This document shows, in pieces, positions 44,165-52,696 of a stretch of DNA of 64,000 nucleotides. The first letter of the stretch is position 1. Every line of letters begins with the position of its first letter. Source of the stretch: Mucilaginibacter sp. CSA2-8R (GTDB lineage Bacteria; Bacteroidota; Bacteroidia; Sphingobacteriales; Sphingobacteriaceae); the NCBI RefSeq assembly GCF_038806765.1, contig NZ_CP152389.1, positions 434,001 through 498,000 on the forward strand, read 5' to 3'. The position numbers were made by a program, and so were the translations under genes. The notes below the pieces were generated by a model. It did no database searches. It was not told the origin of the DNA and saw nothing but the letters and a program-made list of their open reading frames with translations.

Positions 44165-44797
44165 TTAAGTAAATGCTACTAATTTAACCGTTACCCAATC
44201 CTTTAAATCAAAATCATATTTTTTAATAACCTTAGCGGGGTTGCCTGCCACAACCGAGTACGGCGGTACACTTTTAGTAACTACGGCATTGGCTGCCACA
44301 ACACTATGCTTCCCCACGGTTACGCCCGATGTGATTACCGCATTGGCCGCTATCCAGCATTCATCTTCGATAATAATAGGCGCAGTTAATATTTTTTGAG
44401 CATGTATAGGCTGGCTTACATCACGGTATTCGTGATTAAGGGCGCTAACTACAATATTTTGTGCTAGTATAACATCATTACCAATAGTTACTGGCCCGAT
44501 AATTACATTGCTCATACCTACCAAACTGTTGTTGCCGATAATTACATCGCCTACACCATTGTTGATGGTGCAAAAATCTTCAATAGTTGAATTTGTGCCC
44601 AACTCAAAACGGTTAAAGGGCAGTACATCAATGCGTGTACGGCTGCGGATGGTTGAACCTCTACCGCGTTTGTGTAAAAACGGGTTGAGGAAAAGCTTTA
44701 CCCACAGCCGCGGTGCAGCGCCACCTTTGGGAATAAGCATACGATGGACCGTCTTTTTTAATGAAGGATTATTTTTGATCTGATCTTTGAACGACAT
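44165..44797 (-). CDS. hexapeptide-repeat (LbetaH) acyltransferase
   Basis: 210 residues. A left-handed beta-helix is indicated by repeated [IV]-G-x-x-x motifs: VIIGNNSLVGMSNVIIG, VTIGNDVILAQN, then VTVGKHSVVAANAVVTKSVPPYSVVAGNPAKVIKKY (in parts). The catalytic His is probably in ALNHEYRD. Such WcaF/CysE-like enzymes O-acetylate sugars in exopolysaccharide clusters. It is the last gene of the minus-strand EPS cluster, 24 bp after the glycosyltransferase gene that precedes it in transcription. Confidence 0.88.
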   Translation of the reverse strand: MSFKDQIKNNPSLKKTVHRMLIPKGGAAPRLWVKLFLNPFLHKRGRGSTIRSRTRIDVLPFNRFELGTNSTIEDFCTINNGVGDVIIGNNSLVGMSNVIIGPVTIGNDVILAQNIVVSALNHEYRDVSQPIHAQKILTAPIIIEDECWIAANAVITSGVTVGKHSVVAANAVVTKSVPPYSVVAGNPAKVIKKYDFDLKDWVTVKLVAFT

Positions 44798-44821
44798 TGG
44801 CTTTGCGTTATAAACTAACTA

Positions 44822-46027
44822 TTACTGAATTATTGAAGGATGATTCTGGCCATCGTGTTTACGAATAGCTTTATCCCAGGCAGCGCTTTGGGTGCCTGCC
44901 AGGTAGCGGAAGATGCCACGAATAACGGCATAGTTCATCATACAGAAGTAGTAGGGGATGAACAGCGCCTTGACTTTGATCTCCCTGCGTTCCAGCAGCC
45001 AGCCGGTTAGTGCTGCTGTGTAAAAAACGACCTGCGTGGCCAGCAGCACCTGGTAAACCAGCGATGCATGGCCCTGAAGCACGATCACAGCGTTCAGGAT
45101 CAAAGCCAAAATCATCAGAAAAGGAACTACGGTCCACCTCAGCACCCGGTGGCTGATGTACTGGAAAGATAAAAGTGGCTGCACCAAAGGGTTCAGCAGG
45201 CTTTTAAGCCAAACGATGGACTGCAAGCCGCCCGCTGCAATGCGAATCTTGCGTTTGAGCTCTTCTTTGACGTTGGCCGACGAGGTTTCGCTGGCGTAAG
45301 CCTCGGGCTCGTACACCACCCGGTAGCCTTTCTGGGCTACCAGCAGCGAGATCATAAAATCGTCCAGAATAGCGTTGGGCGATACCGGCTGGTAAAGCCC
45401 TGTGCGGATGCTGAAAAGCTCACCTGCAGCGCCTACAACCGAGTAGAGCTCCGAATCCCAGGCTTTAAGTTTCGACTCGTATTTCCAGTAAAAGCCCTCG
45501 CCGGCGGTAGCATCAGCTGTAGCCTCTACCATGACCCGCTTTTCGCCTGCTACGGCACCCACCTTAGCATCGGCATAATGGCGGCAGATGTTGAGCAGGG
45601 CATCCGGGTTGAGGAAGGTGTTGGCATCGGTAAACACGACTACCTCGGTGGTCACTGTGTCCATGGCACGGTGAACGGCTGCGATCTTGCCCCGGCGCTC
45701 GGGCGAGTGCAGCAGCCGGATCTGCGGATAAGCAGCCACCAGCTCGGGGGTACGGTCGGATGAGCCGTCGGTAACAAAAATCAGTTCGAGCTTGCCCTCG
45801 GGGTATTGCAGTTGCAGCGTGTTTGCAATCTTTTGGGTAATAAACCCTTCCTCATTGTAAGCGGCAATCACCAGGCTGCAAGCGGGGAGGGTGGCCTCGC
45901 TAATAGCCGGAACTATGGGCTTTCCCTTTAACATACGCTTGAGCTTAACCAGTGCAAACAGCAAAATGCCGTAACCGGCAAAAGCGTAAAAAACAATAAA
46001 CAGGCTAAGCCAAAATAATATTTCCAT
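44822..46027 (-). CDS. membrane-bound family 2 glycosyltransferase
   Basis: 401 residues. One N-terminal membrane helix (about 4-28) and three or four C-terminal ones (about 295-375) flank a GT2 domain. Motifs are VIAAYNEEGF, FVTDGSSDRTPEL, VFTDANTF (DxD) and LDDFMISL, with RKIRIAAGGLQS in the QxxRW position. This resembles processive or hyaluronan-type synthases and lipid-linked sugar transferases. Next gene upstream (46031) is 3 bp away. Confidence 0.9.
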   Translation of the reverse strand: MEILFWLSLFIVFYAFAGYGILLFALVKLKRMLKGKPIVPAISEATLPACSLVIAAYNEEGFITQKIANTLQLQYPEGKLELIFVTDGSSDRTPELVAAYPQIRLLHSPERRGKIAAVHRAMDTVTTEVVVFTDANTFLNPDALLNICRHYADAKVGAVAGEKRVMVEATADATAGEGFYWKYESKLKAWDSELYSVVGAAGELFSIRTGLYQPVSPNAILDDFMISLLVAQKGYRVVYEPEAYASETSSANVKEELKRKIRIAAGGLQSIVWLKSLLNPLVQPLLSFQYISHRVLRWTVVPFLMILALILNAVIVLQGHASLVYQVLLATQVVFYTAALTGWLLERREIKVKALFIPYYFCMMNYAVIRGIFRYLAGTQSAAWDKAIRKHDGQNHPSIIQ

Positions 46028-46030
46028 AAA

Positions 46031-46948
46031 TTAATTAAAGGGGTATCCTAAGTGAGTGCTGGTTTTGCTGTTGGTAAAGTTCCACCTGATGGCCTTAAAC
46101 AACAGGCCTGCAAATCCTTTGTGGCCCTGCCGGGCATAACTGAGCAGATTGCGGGGGGTAACTACCGATAAAAAATACAGGTAAAACACCATAATAGTAA
46201 AGGCAGAAGGAGCATTACGCCGGATAAACAAAATACGGTTACGGTTCATAAAGTACTCCTTAAGTCCGCTCATCTTACCTACCGAAACTGATTCTTTATG
46301 ATAGATCAGGGCTTTGGGCTCGAGCCATATTTCGTAGCCGGCACGCTTGATGTGGTCGTTCCAGTCCATCTCTTCGTAATACAAAAAGAAGTTTTCTGCC
46401 ATCAGGCCTGCTTGATCCATGGCCTGGCGCCGCACCATCATGGCAGCGCCATGCACATAGCCGGTAGGGCCGGTGGTATGATCGTACTGGCCTTGATCCT
46501 GCTCAAACTGACCGATGCAGCGGTTGCGCATGGTATAGTAGTTCATGGGGGTAAAGCCGGCATACTGCAGCAGGTGGGGCTGATCGAAGTAGCGTATTTT
46601 AGGTGATACCATGCCCACCTTGGGATGCTTGTCTAAAACCGCCACCAGGGTTTCTACCAGTCCCGGGGTAAACTCGGTATCGTTGTTGATAAAGAACAGG
46701 TAGTGGCCTGAAGCGGCGGTGATACCTAAATTGTTTCCGCCTGCAAAACCCAGATTGACATCCGAGCGTATAAAGGTCACGTTAGGGTATTGGGTTTGCC
46801 ACTGCGGTACCGGGTTTTGCTTACTGGCATTATCCACCACAATGATCTGAATAGCCGGATAGGTATTTGTTGACGCAATAGAGGCCAGCAACTGCTCAGT
46901 GACCTGATTTTGATTGTAGTTAACCGTAATGAGCGATACCTTTTTCAT
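46031..46948 (-). CDS. family 2 glycosyltransferase, rhamnosyltransferase-like
   Basis: 305 residues with the GT2 signature: LITVNYNQ, IIVVDNAS, NLGFAGGNNLGI and FFINNDTEF (DxD). It also has MVRRQAMDQAGLMAENFFLYYEEMDW (in parts), the pattern of the rhamnosyltransferase-like subgroup. There is a short hydrophobic stretch near the C-terminus (about 255-270). It belongs to the minus-strand EPS group. The gene upstream on the other strand starts only 57 bp away, so the two share a short divergent promoter region. Confidence 0.9.
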   Translation of the reverse strand: MKKVSLITVNYNQNQVTEQLLASIASTNTYPAIQIIVVDNASKQNPVPQWQTQYPNVTFIRSDVNLGFAGGNNLGITAASGHYLFFINNDTEFTPGLVETLVAVLDKHPKVGMVSPKIRYFDQPHLLQYAGFTPMNYYTMRNRCIGQFEQDQGQYDHTTGPTGYVHGAAMMVRRQAMDQAGLMAENFFLYYEEMDWNDHIKRAGYEIWLEPKALIYHKESVSVGKMSGLKEYFMNRNRILFIRRNAPSAFTIMVFYLYFLSVVTPRNLLSYARQGHKGFAGLLFKAIRWNFTNSKTSTHLGYPFN

Positions 46949-47004
46949 TGCGGGCGTTTACGAAAATGGTAGTATAAAGGTTGAGATGAATTAAGCACTT
47001 TAAA

Positions 47005-47550
47005 TTGGCAAAGCAAAAAAATATACAAAAGGAGGTGCAACAACTGCCGCGTGTAGTTGAAAAGCAAATTAACATTGATCACAAATTAGATGAATTGCTT
47101 GCCCTGCTTGCCGATATTGACATTGATAATGCGAAAGTGCGCAGCGTTCAGCAACGGTTAAATCAGGTACTGCAAAAAAAGACATCTTATAAGCAGCCGT
47201 TAGATGCGTTTAAGCAAATTAATACAGCTGATAAAGTAAACCGGACCGAATTGTTGGATGAGTTTAGTGTATTGCTGGCCAATCATCAGGTTGATACCCG
47301 GATGTCGAAAAAATATTTGATGGGTGAGCGTTTGTCCAGGTTTTTTTTGATCATCATTAGCCTGGTATTGATTGTGCTGGGTTTTGCCATGATTGTGATG
47401 CCTGCGCCGCCCTATTTTGAGATGTTTACTGTCTTTTACTTTAATATACAGGATGGGATTACTTTGATGGACCTCATATCACTGTTAATTATACTTTCCG
47501 GAATATATCTGCTGGTGAGGTCTATTTACAAACCATTAAGAACAACGTAA
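47005..47550 (+). CDS. small coiled-coil membrane protein leading the partner-switch operon
   Basis: 181 residues starting at a TTG (47005). Residues 1-105 are charged and helical (coiled coil likely). Two membrane helices follow (about 111-133 and 148-167), with a short basic tail. I do not recognise a family. It lies 2 bp before a REC-PP2C phosphatase gene and is followed by STAS and HATPase genes, so it may anchor or signal to that module. The alternative is an unrelated protein that merely shares the operon. Confidence 0.7.
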   Translation: MAKQKNIQKEVQQLPRVVEKQINIDHKLDELLALLADIDIDNAKVRSVQQRLNQVLQKKTSYKQPLDAFKQINTADKVNRTELLDEFSVLLANHQVDTRMSKKYLMGERLSRFFLIIISLVLIVLGFAMIVMPAPPYFEMFTVFYFNIQDGITLMDLISLLIILSGIYLLVRSIYKPLRTT

Positions 47551-47552
47551 CG

Positions 47553-48686
47553 ATGGCAACTGGTATATCAAAAAATATTTTACTGGTTGACGACAACCCG
47601 CTGTTTTTAAAAATATTATGTCAAGCGTTTACCGCAGCCGGATTTAATTGCCATGCTGCAAATTCGGGTGCCGAGGCGCTGGAGAGTTTGAAAACGTTTA
47701 GACCCGATGTTATCTTATCAGACTACGAAATGCCAGGTATGAACGGGCTCGAATTTAGACTTAATGTTTTGCAGACTGATGCTTTAAAGGAAATACCCTT
47801 TTTGTTTTTAACCGCACACGAAGATGAAGGCATTATGTATACGGGCCTTAATTTGCAGGCTATTGATTATGTACTTAAAACCACGCCATTTGATGTTATT
47901 GTAGCCAAACTGAATAACCTGTTGCATACCGTAAGCAAGCAGCGCGAAATTACTGAGAAAGAAATACGAAAAACGGTTGCTGCGCTTAATATTAAAACCG
48001 TGCCGGAAAACCCACCGCAAATAAAGGGCTTTAAGGTAGACTTTTGGCATCAGAGCTATCAAAATATACCAGGTGGAGATTTTATAGATTTTATCGATAC
48101 CGATAATTACCTTTTCATAGTAATAGGTGATTTAATGGGTAAAAAATGGAAGGCCTGGTTTTATACGTTTACTTATTTAAGCTATATCAGGGCTGCCATC
48201 AGGTTTAGTGTAATCACCGCGAATACTTCATTAGCTAATACTTTGCAGCAAATTAACGCCGTAATATGGCAGGACGAAGGCTTGGCCAACATTTTATCAA
48301 GTGTTTCACTGGTGCGTATCGAAAAACAGACCGGGAGGGTCATCTATTCAGGTGCTGGTGATTTGCCTTTACTGCATTACCGGGCAGACATACAAAACCT
48401 TTTGCATGTAAAATCTACAGGTATGCTGTTGGGTGTATTGCCCGACGGGCTTTATACCGAGCAGGAGATTGTGATGGCTCATACAGATCAACTTTTTATC
48501 TTTACTGACGGCCTGATTGACATCAACAGCGGCGGACAGCAGAAAACAGATTATAACTATTTTGCCAACCAAATGGCTGATTACTTGCATGCAGGGCAAG
48601 CTTTTAATGATATTAAAAACAATTTGCAGCAGCAAGCAGTCGTTTTAACCGACGATAGTAGTATTATCTGCCTTCAAAAAATCTGA
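47553..48686 (+). CDS. response regulator with PP2C (SpoIIE/RsbU-type) phosphatase output
   Basis: 377 residues. The receiver (about 7-125) has Asp13/14 and phospho-acceptor Asp57 (LSDYEMPG), with Thr and Lys in FLTAHED and VLKTTPF. From about 165 to 377 a PP2C domain shows GGDFIDFI, IGDLMGKKW, IFTDGLID and DDSSIICL, the metal-binding motifs of SpoIIE-like phosphatases. Such proteins dephosphorylate STAS anti-anti-sigma factors when the receiver is phosphorylated. The STAS gene overlaps by one base (TGATG). Confidence 0.93.
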   Translation: MATGISKNILLVDDNPLFLKILCQAFTAAGFNCHAANSGAEALESLKTFRPDVILSDYEMPGMNGLEFRLNVLQTDALKEIPFLFLTAHEDEGIMYTGLNLQAIDYVLKTTPFDVIVAKLNNLLHTVSKQREITEKEIRKTVAALNIKTVPENPPQIKGFKVDFWHQSYQNIPGGDFIDFIDTDNYLFIVIGDLMGKKWKAWFYTFTYLSYIRAAIRFSVITANTSLANTLQQINAVIWQDEGLANILSSVSLVRIEKQTGRVIYSGAGDLPLLHYRADIQNLLHVKSTGMLLGVLPDGLYTEQEIVMAHTDQLFIFTDGLIDINSGGQQKTDYNYFANQMADYLHAGQAFNDIKNNLQQQAVVLTDDSSIICLQKI

Positions 48687-49033
48687 TGAACATGCTCGAA
48701 ATCATTAAAGAACAATCCGGATACATTATAGCTAAAGTTAACATTACTGAAGCTAACCTCAACCATTCTGATCAGTTTAAAACCGAACTGGTATCATTAT
48801 TGAACAAAGAACAAAAGAATGTATGGCTTAGCTTGGAACAGGTTGCCTATGTTGATAGCTCATTTTTAGGCGCATTAGTAGCAGGTTTAAAACATGCTTT
48901 GGGTTCCGGAAACGACCTGATGTTGTTAGGTTTGCAAAAAGATGTTTACGATTTGCTTAAACTGATCAGATTAGACCAGGTTTTTAAAATATATGCCGAT
49001 GAGCAAACTGCAAAAGCTGCTTTAACTCAATAG
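48686..49033 (+). CDS. STAS-domain anti-anti-sigma factor-like protein
   Basis: 115 residues forming one STAS domain. The motif VDSSFLGALVAGLKHA at about 56-71 contains the conserved phosphorylatable serine (Ser58 or Ser59), as in SpoIIAA and RsbV. It is the expected substrate of the upstream PP2C phosphatase and of the downstream HATPase kinase. Coupled to both neighbours (1-bp overlap upstream, 3 bp downstream). Confidence 0.9.
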   Translation: MNMLEIIKEQSGYIIAKVNITEANLNHSDQFKTELVSLLNKEQKNVWLSLEQVAYVDSSFLGALVAGLKHALGSGNDLMLLGLQKDVYDLLKLIRLDQVFKIYADEQTAKAALTQ

Positions 49034-49036
49034 GAG

Positions 49037-49555
49037 ATGGATACCAATCAGAGTTTCGAATTTGATAATCAGGCGGACAGCATCAGCAGCTTTAGTCGCC
49101 AAGTGCTCGAATGTTTAGTAAGCCATTTGGTAAATCACCATCATAATGGGCAGTTGTTATTTAAAGCCCGTTACATAATAGGCGAATTAATAAACAACGC
49201 CGTTAAGCATGCTGCCTGCGCTAAAACAGTTTTTACGCTTACTATCGAAAAGGACTGTTTAAGCATTGCCAAATTTGATGAAGGAAATAAGCTGGAGCTG
49301 ATGAATAAAGCCGGTTACTTAAAAAACGGTGTACCCACACTTATTACCGCCGATGGTTTACATGAGCTGTATGTAACTAAGGAAAGTGACCAAGTGCTAA
49401 GCTTTTTTTGCCGCGAACCCCAGAATGACGAAATTACCATACAGCACCTGCACGAGCACATGGGGCTTTTAATTATTGCCAAAGCTGCCGACCGGTTTAC
49501 TTATTGCTTTAACAACCCAGTGAATATTTTTCGGGCTACACTCAATTTAAATTAG
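49037..49555 (+). CDS. HATPase anti-sigma-type serine kinase (RsbW-like)
   Basis: 172 residues. An N-box YIIGELINNAVKHA lies near 47-60 and a G1-like FDEGN near 82-86, with a C-terminal GLLIIAKAADRF like the last helix of RsbW/SpoIIAB proteins. The glycine boxes are weaker than in classical enzymes, and a ~50-residue insertion sits between them. It would phosphorylate the STAS protein encoded 3 bp upstream. No sigma factor gene is nearby. Its 3' end overlaps by 14 bp the convergent GT14 gene. Confidence 0.85.
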   Translation: MDTNQSFEFDNQADSISSFSRQVLECLVSHLVNHHHNGQLLFKARYIIGELINNAVKHAACAKTVFTLTIEKDCLSIAKFDEGNKLELMNKAGYLKNGVPTLITADGLHELYVTKESDQVLSFFCREPQNDEITIQHLHEHMGLLIIAKAADRFTYCFNNPVNIFRATLNLN

Positions 49556-50402
49556 CAGATTGTTCTAACCGTTGATTAAGCAGGTTAAGCAGGTCGGGCG
49601 ATTTTTCGAAGTCAAATTTGCGGGCAAAGAAGTGTTCTGAGTTGATGATGTGCTCATGGTCGGCCATGGATAGCATTTTGGGGCTGGCTGCACCCGCCGG
49701 CCAATCCATGTAGCGAAGATTGTTGTTAACCAGTATTTTACAATGTGTGGAGTTGTATAAGATGGTTTGAAATATAAATTCATCGGGTGCCCAGGTAAAA
49801 GTGGTAAACCGCCTTAAACGATTGTTTTTTTGCCAGTAACTTACAATATGCCTTACACAAGCTACTGGAATGGTAAACCACTGCGAACGACCAACAGGCA
49901 CTAACCCGCTCGGTACATTGCGCTTTGGCATTACCCGGTTTACCAGCTTTTGGGCAACGTAGCGCCCAGGAAATTTAAAATTGTTTAAATGATATTGCTC
50001 AACCCGTGGTAAGGCTTCCTGCCATTCGCTGTGCATTTTGGCGTAGCTCATAAACGCTTTGCCCTGATGGGCAGATAAATATTGGTGAAAAGCGGCTGGC
50101 GGCTGTAAAGGATAATCGGCTCCGCTGAGCAGGTTTAAGTAATCATAAGCCACTCCCGATGCTATTATTTCTTTAAAGCCATTAATGGTAGCTGTAACGA
50201 TATTGCAGGCTCCCCAGGTAACCTTTACCCGCTTTTTAACAAAAATAACATTGGGCAGGCTGGCCAATCGGGCAAACTGGCTGAAATCGGTTTTTTTATC
50301 AAGGTGAATATATACAGCATCATCTTTATAAATCAGGCGTTTTACCAGGCTTTCGAGTTGGCTGGGGTTGTTATGCGCCAGTATCAAATGTGCTATTTTC
50401 AT
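49542..50402 (-). CDS. GT14-type (Branch) glycosyltransferase, copy 1
   Basis: 286 residues of the core-2/I-branching beta-1,6-N-acetylglucosaminyltransferase family (GT14), starting MKIAHLILAHNN. Typical features are VYIHLDKKTDF, NLLSGADYPLQPP and TWAPDEFIFQTIL. A paralogue is at 60110-60946. It probably adds a branch sugar to the exopolysaccharide. It lies on the minus strand between the partner-switch operon and a 335-bp gap. Confidence 0.9.
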   Translation of the reverse strand: MKIAHLILAHNNPSQLESLVKRLIYKDDAVYIHLDKKTDFSQFARLASLPNVIFVKKRVKVTWGACNIVTATINGFKEIIASGVAYDYLNLLSGADYPLQPPAAFHQYLSAHQGKAFMSYAKMHSEWQEALPRVEQYHLNNFKFPGRYVAQKLVNRVMPKRNVPSGLVPVGRSQWFTIPVACVRHIVSYWQKNNRLRRFTTFTWAPDEFIFQTILYNSTHCKILVNNNLRYMDWPAGAASPKMLSMADHEHIINSEHFFARKFDFEKSPDLLNLLNQRLEQSANLN

Positions 50403-50736
50403 TTTATTTCATGTTAACCGAGTATAAAATACTGCAATAGATACTCGTAAATAATTAAGCCCTTTTACTTAAAAAACCAATCAAAAGTTTTAGGTAAACA
50501 CTCATATAAGCGAGAGTGGTTATGCTTACATAAGTATTTTTAAGGCTTATTTTTTGTAGCGTATCAATATTTAGTTATTAAAGTAAAGCTTACTAAATAT
50601 ACTCGTTGGTTTTGGAGTGAAGCGAACTGATTGGAATTATAAGGAAATTATAAGGTGTAATTTTGCTGAATTATACCATTGCAGGTAACTACCATTGTTT
50701 AAATACGTAATAGCCTAATATCATAAAATTAGTACA
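50403..50736. other. AT-rich divergent promoter region inside the EPS cluster
   Basis: 334 bp with no ORF, between the minus-strand GT14 gene and the plus-strand GT2 gene. TAATTTTG at 50658-50665 fits the -7 consensus, with TTG 24 bases upstream (50631), slightly far for the usual spacing. It may be the promoter of the GT2 gene at 50737. I saw no hairpin or repeat. Confidence 0.5.
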
Positions 50737-51504
50737 GTGCCCGTATCAACGCAGTTTTCGGCTATTACATTATTAGTCACTCATTACAACCGCAGCCAGT
50801 CATTGCAAAGGCTCCTGCAAACATTTCAAAACCAGGGTATCGCGTTTGGTGATATTGTAGTGTCTGATGATGGCAGCAAGCTCGAGCATATTAACAAATT
50901 GCAGCAACTGTCTGTTCAATACAAATTTCGGTTGGTAACTACGCCCCAAAATAAAGGGTTAGGCAACAATATTAATAAGGGGCAGGACGCCGTAAATACG
51001 CCATATACCTTATATGTACAAGAGGATTTTGACCCCGCTGCTGGTTATGGTACTCATTTAAATGATGCACTTGGTATTATGAATGAGCGCGCTGATGTTG
51101 ATATGGTGCGCTTTTATGCTTATTTCAAATACCCATATTTAAAGCCTTATCGTAACGGCTTTTCCGAAATGGCATTTAAGATATGGTATCCCGGATACCG
51201 CAAGTTTCATGTATACAGTGATCACCCGCATTTACGCCGTACATCTTTCTTTGAAAAATTTGGCCGCTATGCCGAAGGGATTAAAGGCGACCGTACGGAG
51301 TTTTTAATGAACCTTTCGTTCATCAAAAAGCAGGGTAAGGCAATGTTTTATGAAGATTATAAAGGCTTGTTTGATCAGATTAACTCGAACGACGAGCCCA
51401 GTACGATGAAACGCAGTGATTTACGGCAGAGCAATAACCCGGCTGTTGTATTAGGCCGGGCGCTGTACCGCAACGTTAAGCATACGTGGGAAGTACTTTT
51501 TTAA
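50737..51504 (+). CDS. family 2 glycosyltransferase
   Basis: 255 residues from a GTG. GT2 motifs are LLVTHYNRSQSLQ, IVVSDDGSK and YVQEDFDP (DxD region). There is no membrane helix, so it is a cytosolic enzyme adding one sugar to a lipid-linked precursor. It is the only EPS glycosyltransferase here on the plus strand. Its 3' end overlaps the convergent gene at 51476 by 29 bp. Confidence 0.88.
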   Translation: MPVSTQFSAITLLVTHYNRSQSLQRLLQTFQNQGIAFGDIVVSDDGSKLEHINKLQQLSVQYKFRLVTTPQNKGLGNNINKGQDAVNTPYTLYVQEDFDPAAGYGTHLNDALGIMNERADVDMVRFYAYFKYPYLKPYRNGFSEMAFKIWYPGYRKFHVYSDHPHLRRTSFFEKFGRYAEGIKGDRTEFLMNLSFIKKQGKAMFYEDYKGLFDQINSNDEPSTMKRSDLRQSNNPAVVLGRALYRNVKHTWEVLF

Positions 51505-52696
51505 TAGCCGAATAAATTTCGGCTACATTATTTGTCCAGGTGTGGGTAGCGGCAAACTTAATGCGCTCGTGTTGCAGGCGTTCGCTGTTTTCAGATAGTG
51601 CTTTATCAACCAGCCTAACATAATCCTCTTTGGTATCTCCCAAATAAACATGGCTGGCAAAGGTGCTCATTGCTTCGGTGCGGGTAGCCAGGGTAGGTTT
51701 ACCCATAGCTAAATACTCATCAATTTTGCGCGGATAATTGCCAATGGTTACTTGGTTAACAATTTGCGGGTTGATGCAAACATCAAAGGCGCTGATGTAA
51801 GCTGGTAATAAGTCGGTGTTTTTAGCGCCTAAAAAATGGACATTAGGCATCCGGTGCAAATCACTTTTTTGAAATTCGCCATCCTCAGGACCAACCAACA
51901 CGATATTGATATGCGGGCGCTGCTTAGCTAAATTTCTAATAATGTCCATATCCAGCCTGATGCTTTGCAGTGCCCCAACATAGCCTACAATGGGCTTAGG
52001 TATGTAGGCAATATCCAGCGGTGCCGGCTTTTGCTGATTGTAGCCGGTAAACGTATCTAGGTCACAACCCTGGCCTACATAAAAAGAGTTGGCATTATAT
52101 TGTTTGCAATAATTAGCCAGGTAAGTAGAGTTAGCTACACAGATATCGCTTTTGGCAATCAGTTCGGGTTCCATTGTGGTGCCATGCGTTTTCCAGTAAT
52201 CTACAGCCAGCATAAAATCTCGGGAATAGTAAATGCTGAGTGCAGGTTGTAGCATCTCCTTCAAATAAAAGCACCTGAACATATCATTGTCGTTAAACAA
52301 TACATAGTCTTTAAAGCCCAATTGTTTAACCGCTTTTTTAATAGAACGGGCAAAGCGCTTATTGTTCACTTTGTTTAAAAAAGTGTAAACAGCGTTATGC
52401 TTCATCCAGTTAATAGATTCAATAATCTCGTCTGGGTAATAAGTCCACAGGTTTTTTTGCAGGTGTATCAAACCGTTGGTTTTGCCCTTAATTACCTCAA
52501 GCCTTGTTTTTACATTAGGTGAGTCTTTATGGCGCAGCAGGGTAATACGGTCTAGCGGCGAGTTTATATACAGTACTCTGTTGTGCTTGCTAAGCTCCAA
52601 GGCAATGTTTTTACAGTTACTGCCAATTTCGGTATCCCAGGGTTGCTGCCCAACAATAATGATGTCTTTATTTTGGATTAAAGCGTTGCTGCTCAT
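51476..52696 (-). CDS. group 1 (GT4-like) glycosyltransferase
   Basis: 406 residues of GT-B fold. The C-terminal half shows GYVGALQSIRLDMD, NIVLVGPEDGEF, VHFLGAKNTDLLPAYISAFDV (in pieces) and KIDEYLAMGKP, the nucleotide-sugar binding pattern of group 1 enzymes. The N-terminal half includes VLFNDNDMFRC. The start overlaps the stop of the Wzy-like gene (ATGA), so the two are translationally coupled. Similar proteins lie beside O-antigen ligase-like genes in Bacteroidota EPS clusters. Confidence 0.87.
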   Translation of the reverse strand: MSSNALIQNKDIIIVGQQPWDTEIGSNCKNIALELSKHNRVLYINSPLDRITLLRHKDSPNVKTRLEVIKGKTNGLIHLQKNLWTYYPDEIIESINWMKHNAVYTFLNKVNNKRFARSIKKAVKQLGFKDYVLFNDNDMFRCFYLKEMLQPALSIYYSRDFMLAVDYWKTHGTTMEPELIAKSDICVANSTYLANYCKQYNANSFYVGQGCDLDTFTGYNQQKPAPLDIAYIPKPIVGYVGALQSIRLDMDIIRNLAKQRPHINIVLVGPEDGEFQKSDLHRMPNVHFLGAKNTDLLPAYISAFDVCINPQIVNQVTIGNYPRKIDEYLAMGKPTLATRTEAMSTFASHVYLGDTKEDYVRLVDKALSENSERLQHERIKFAATHTWTNNVAEIYSAIKKVLPTYA

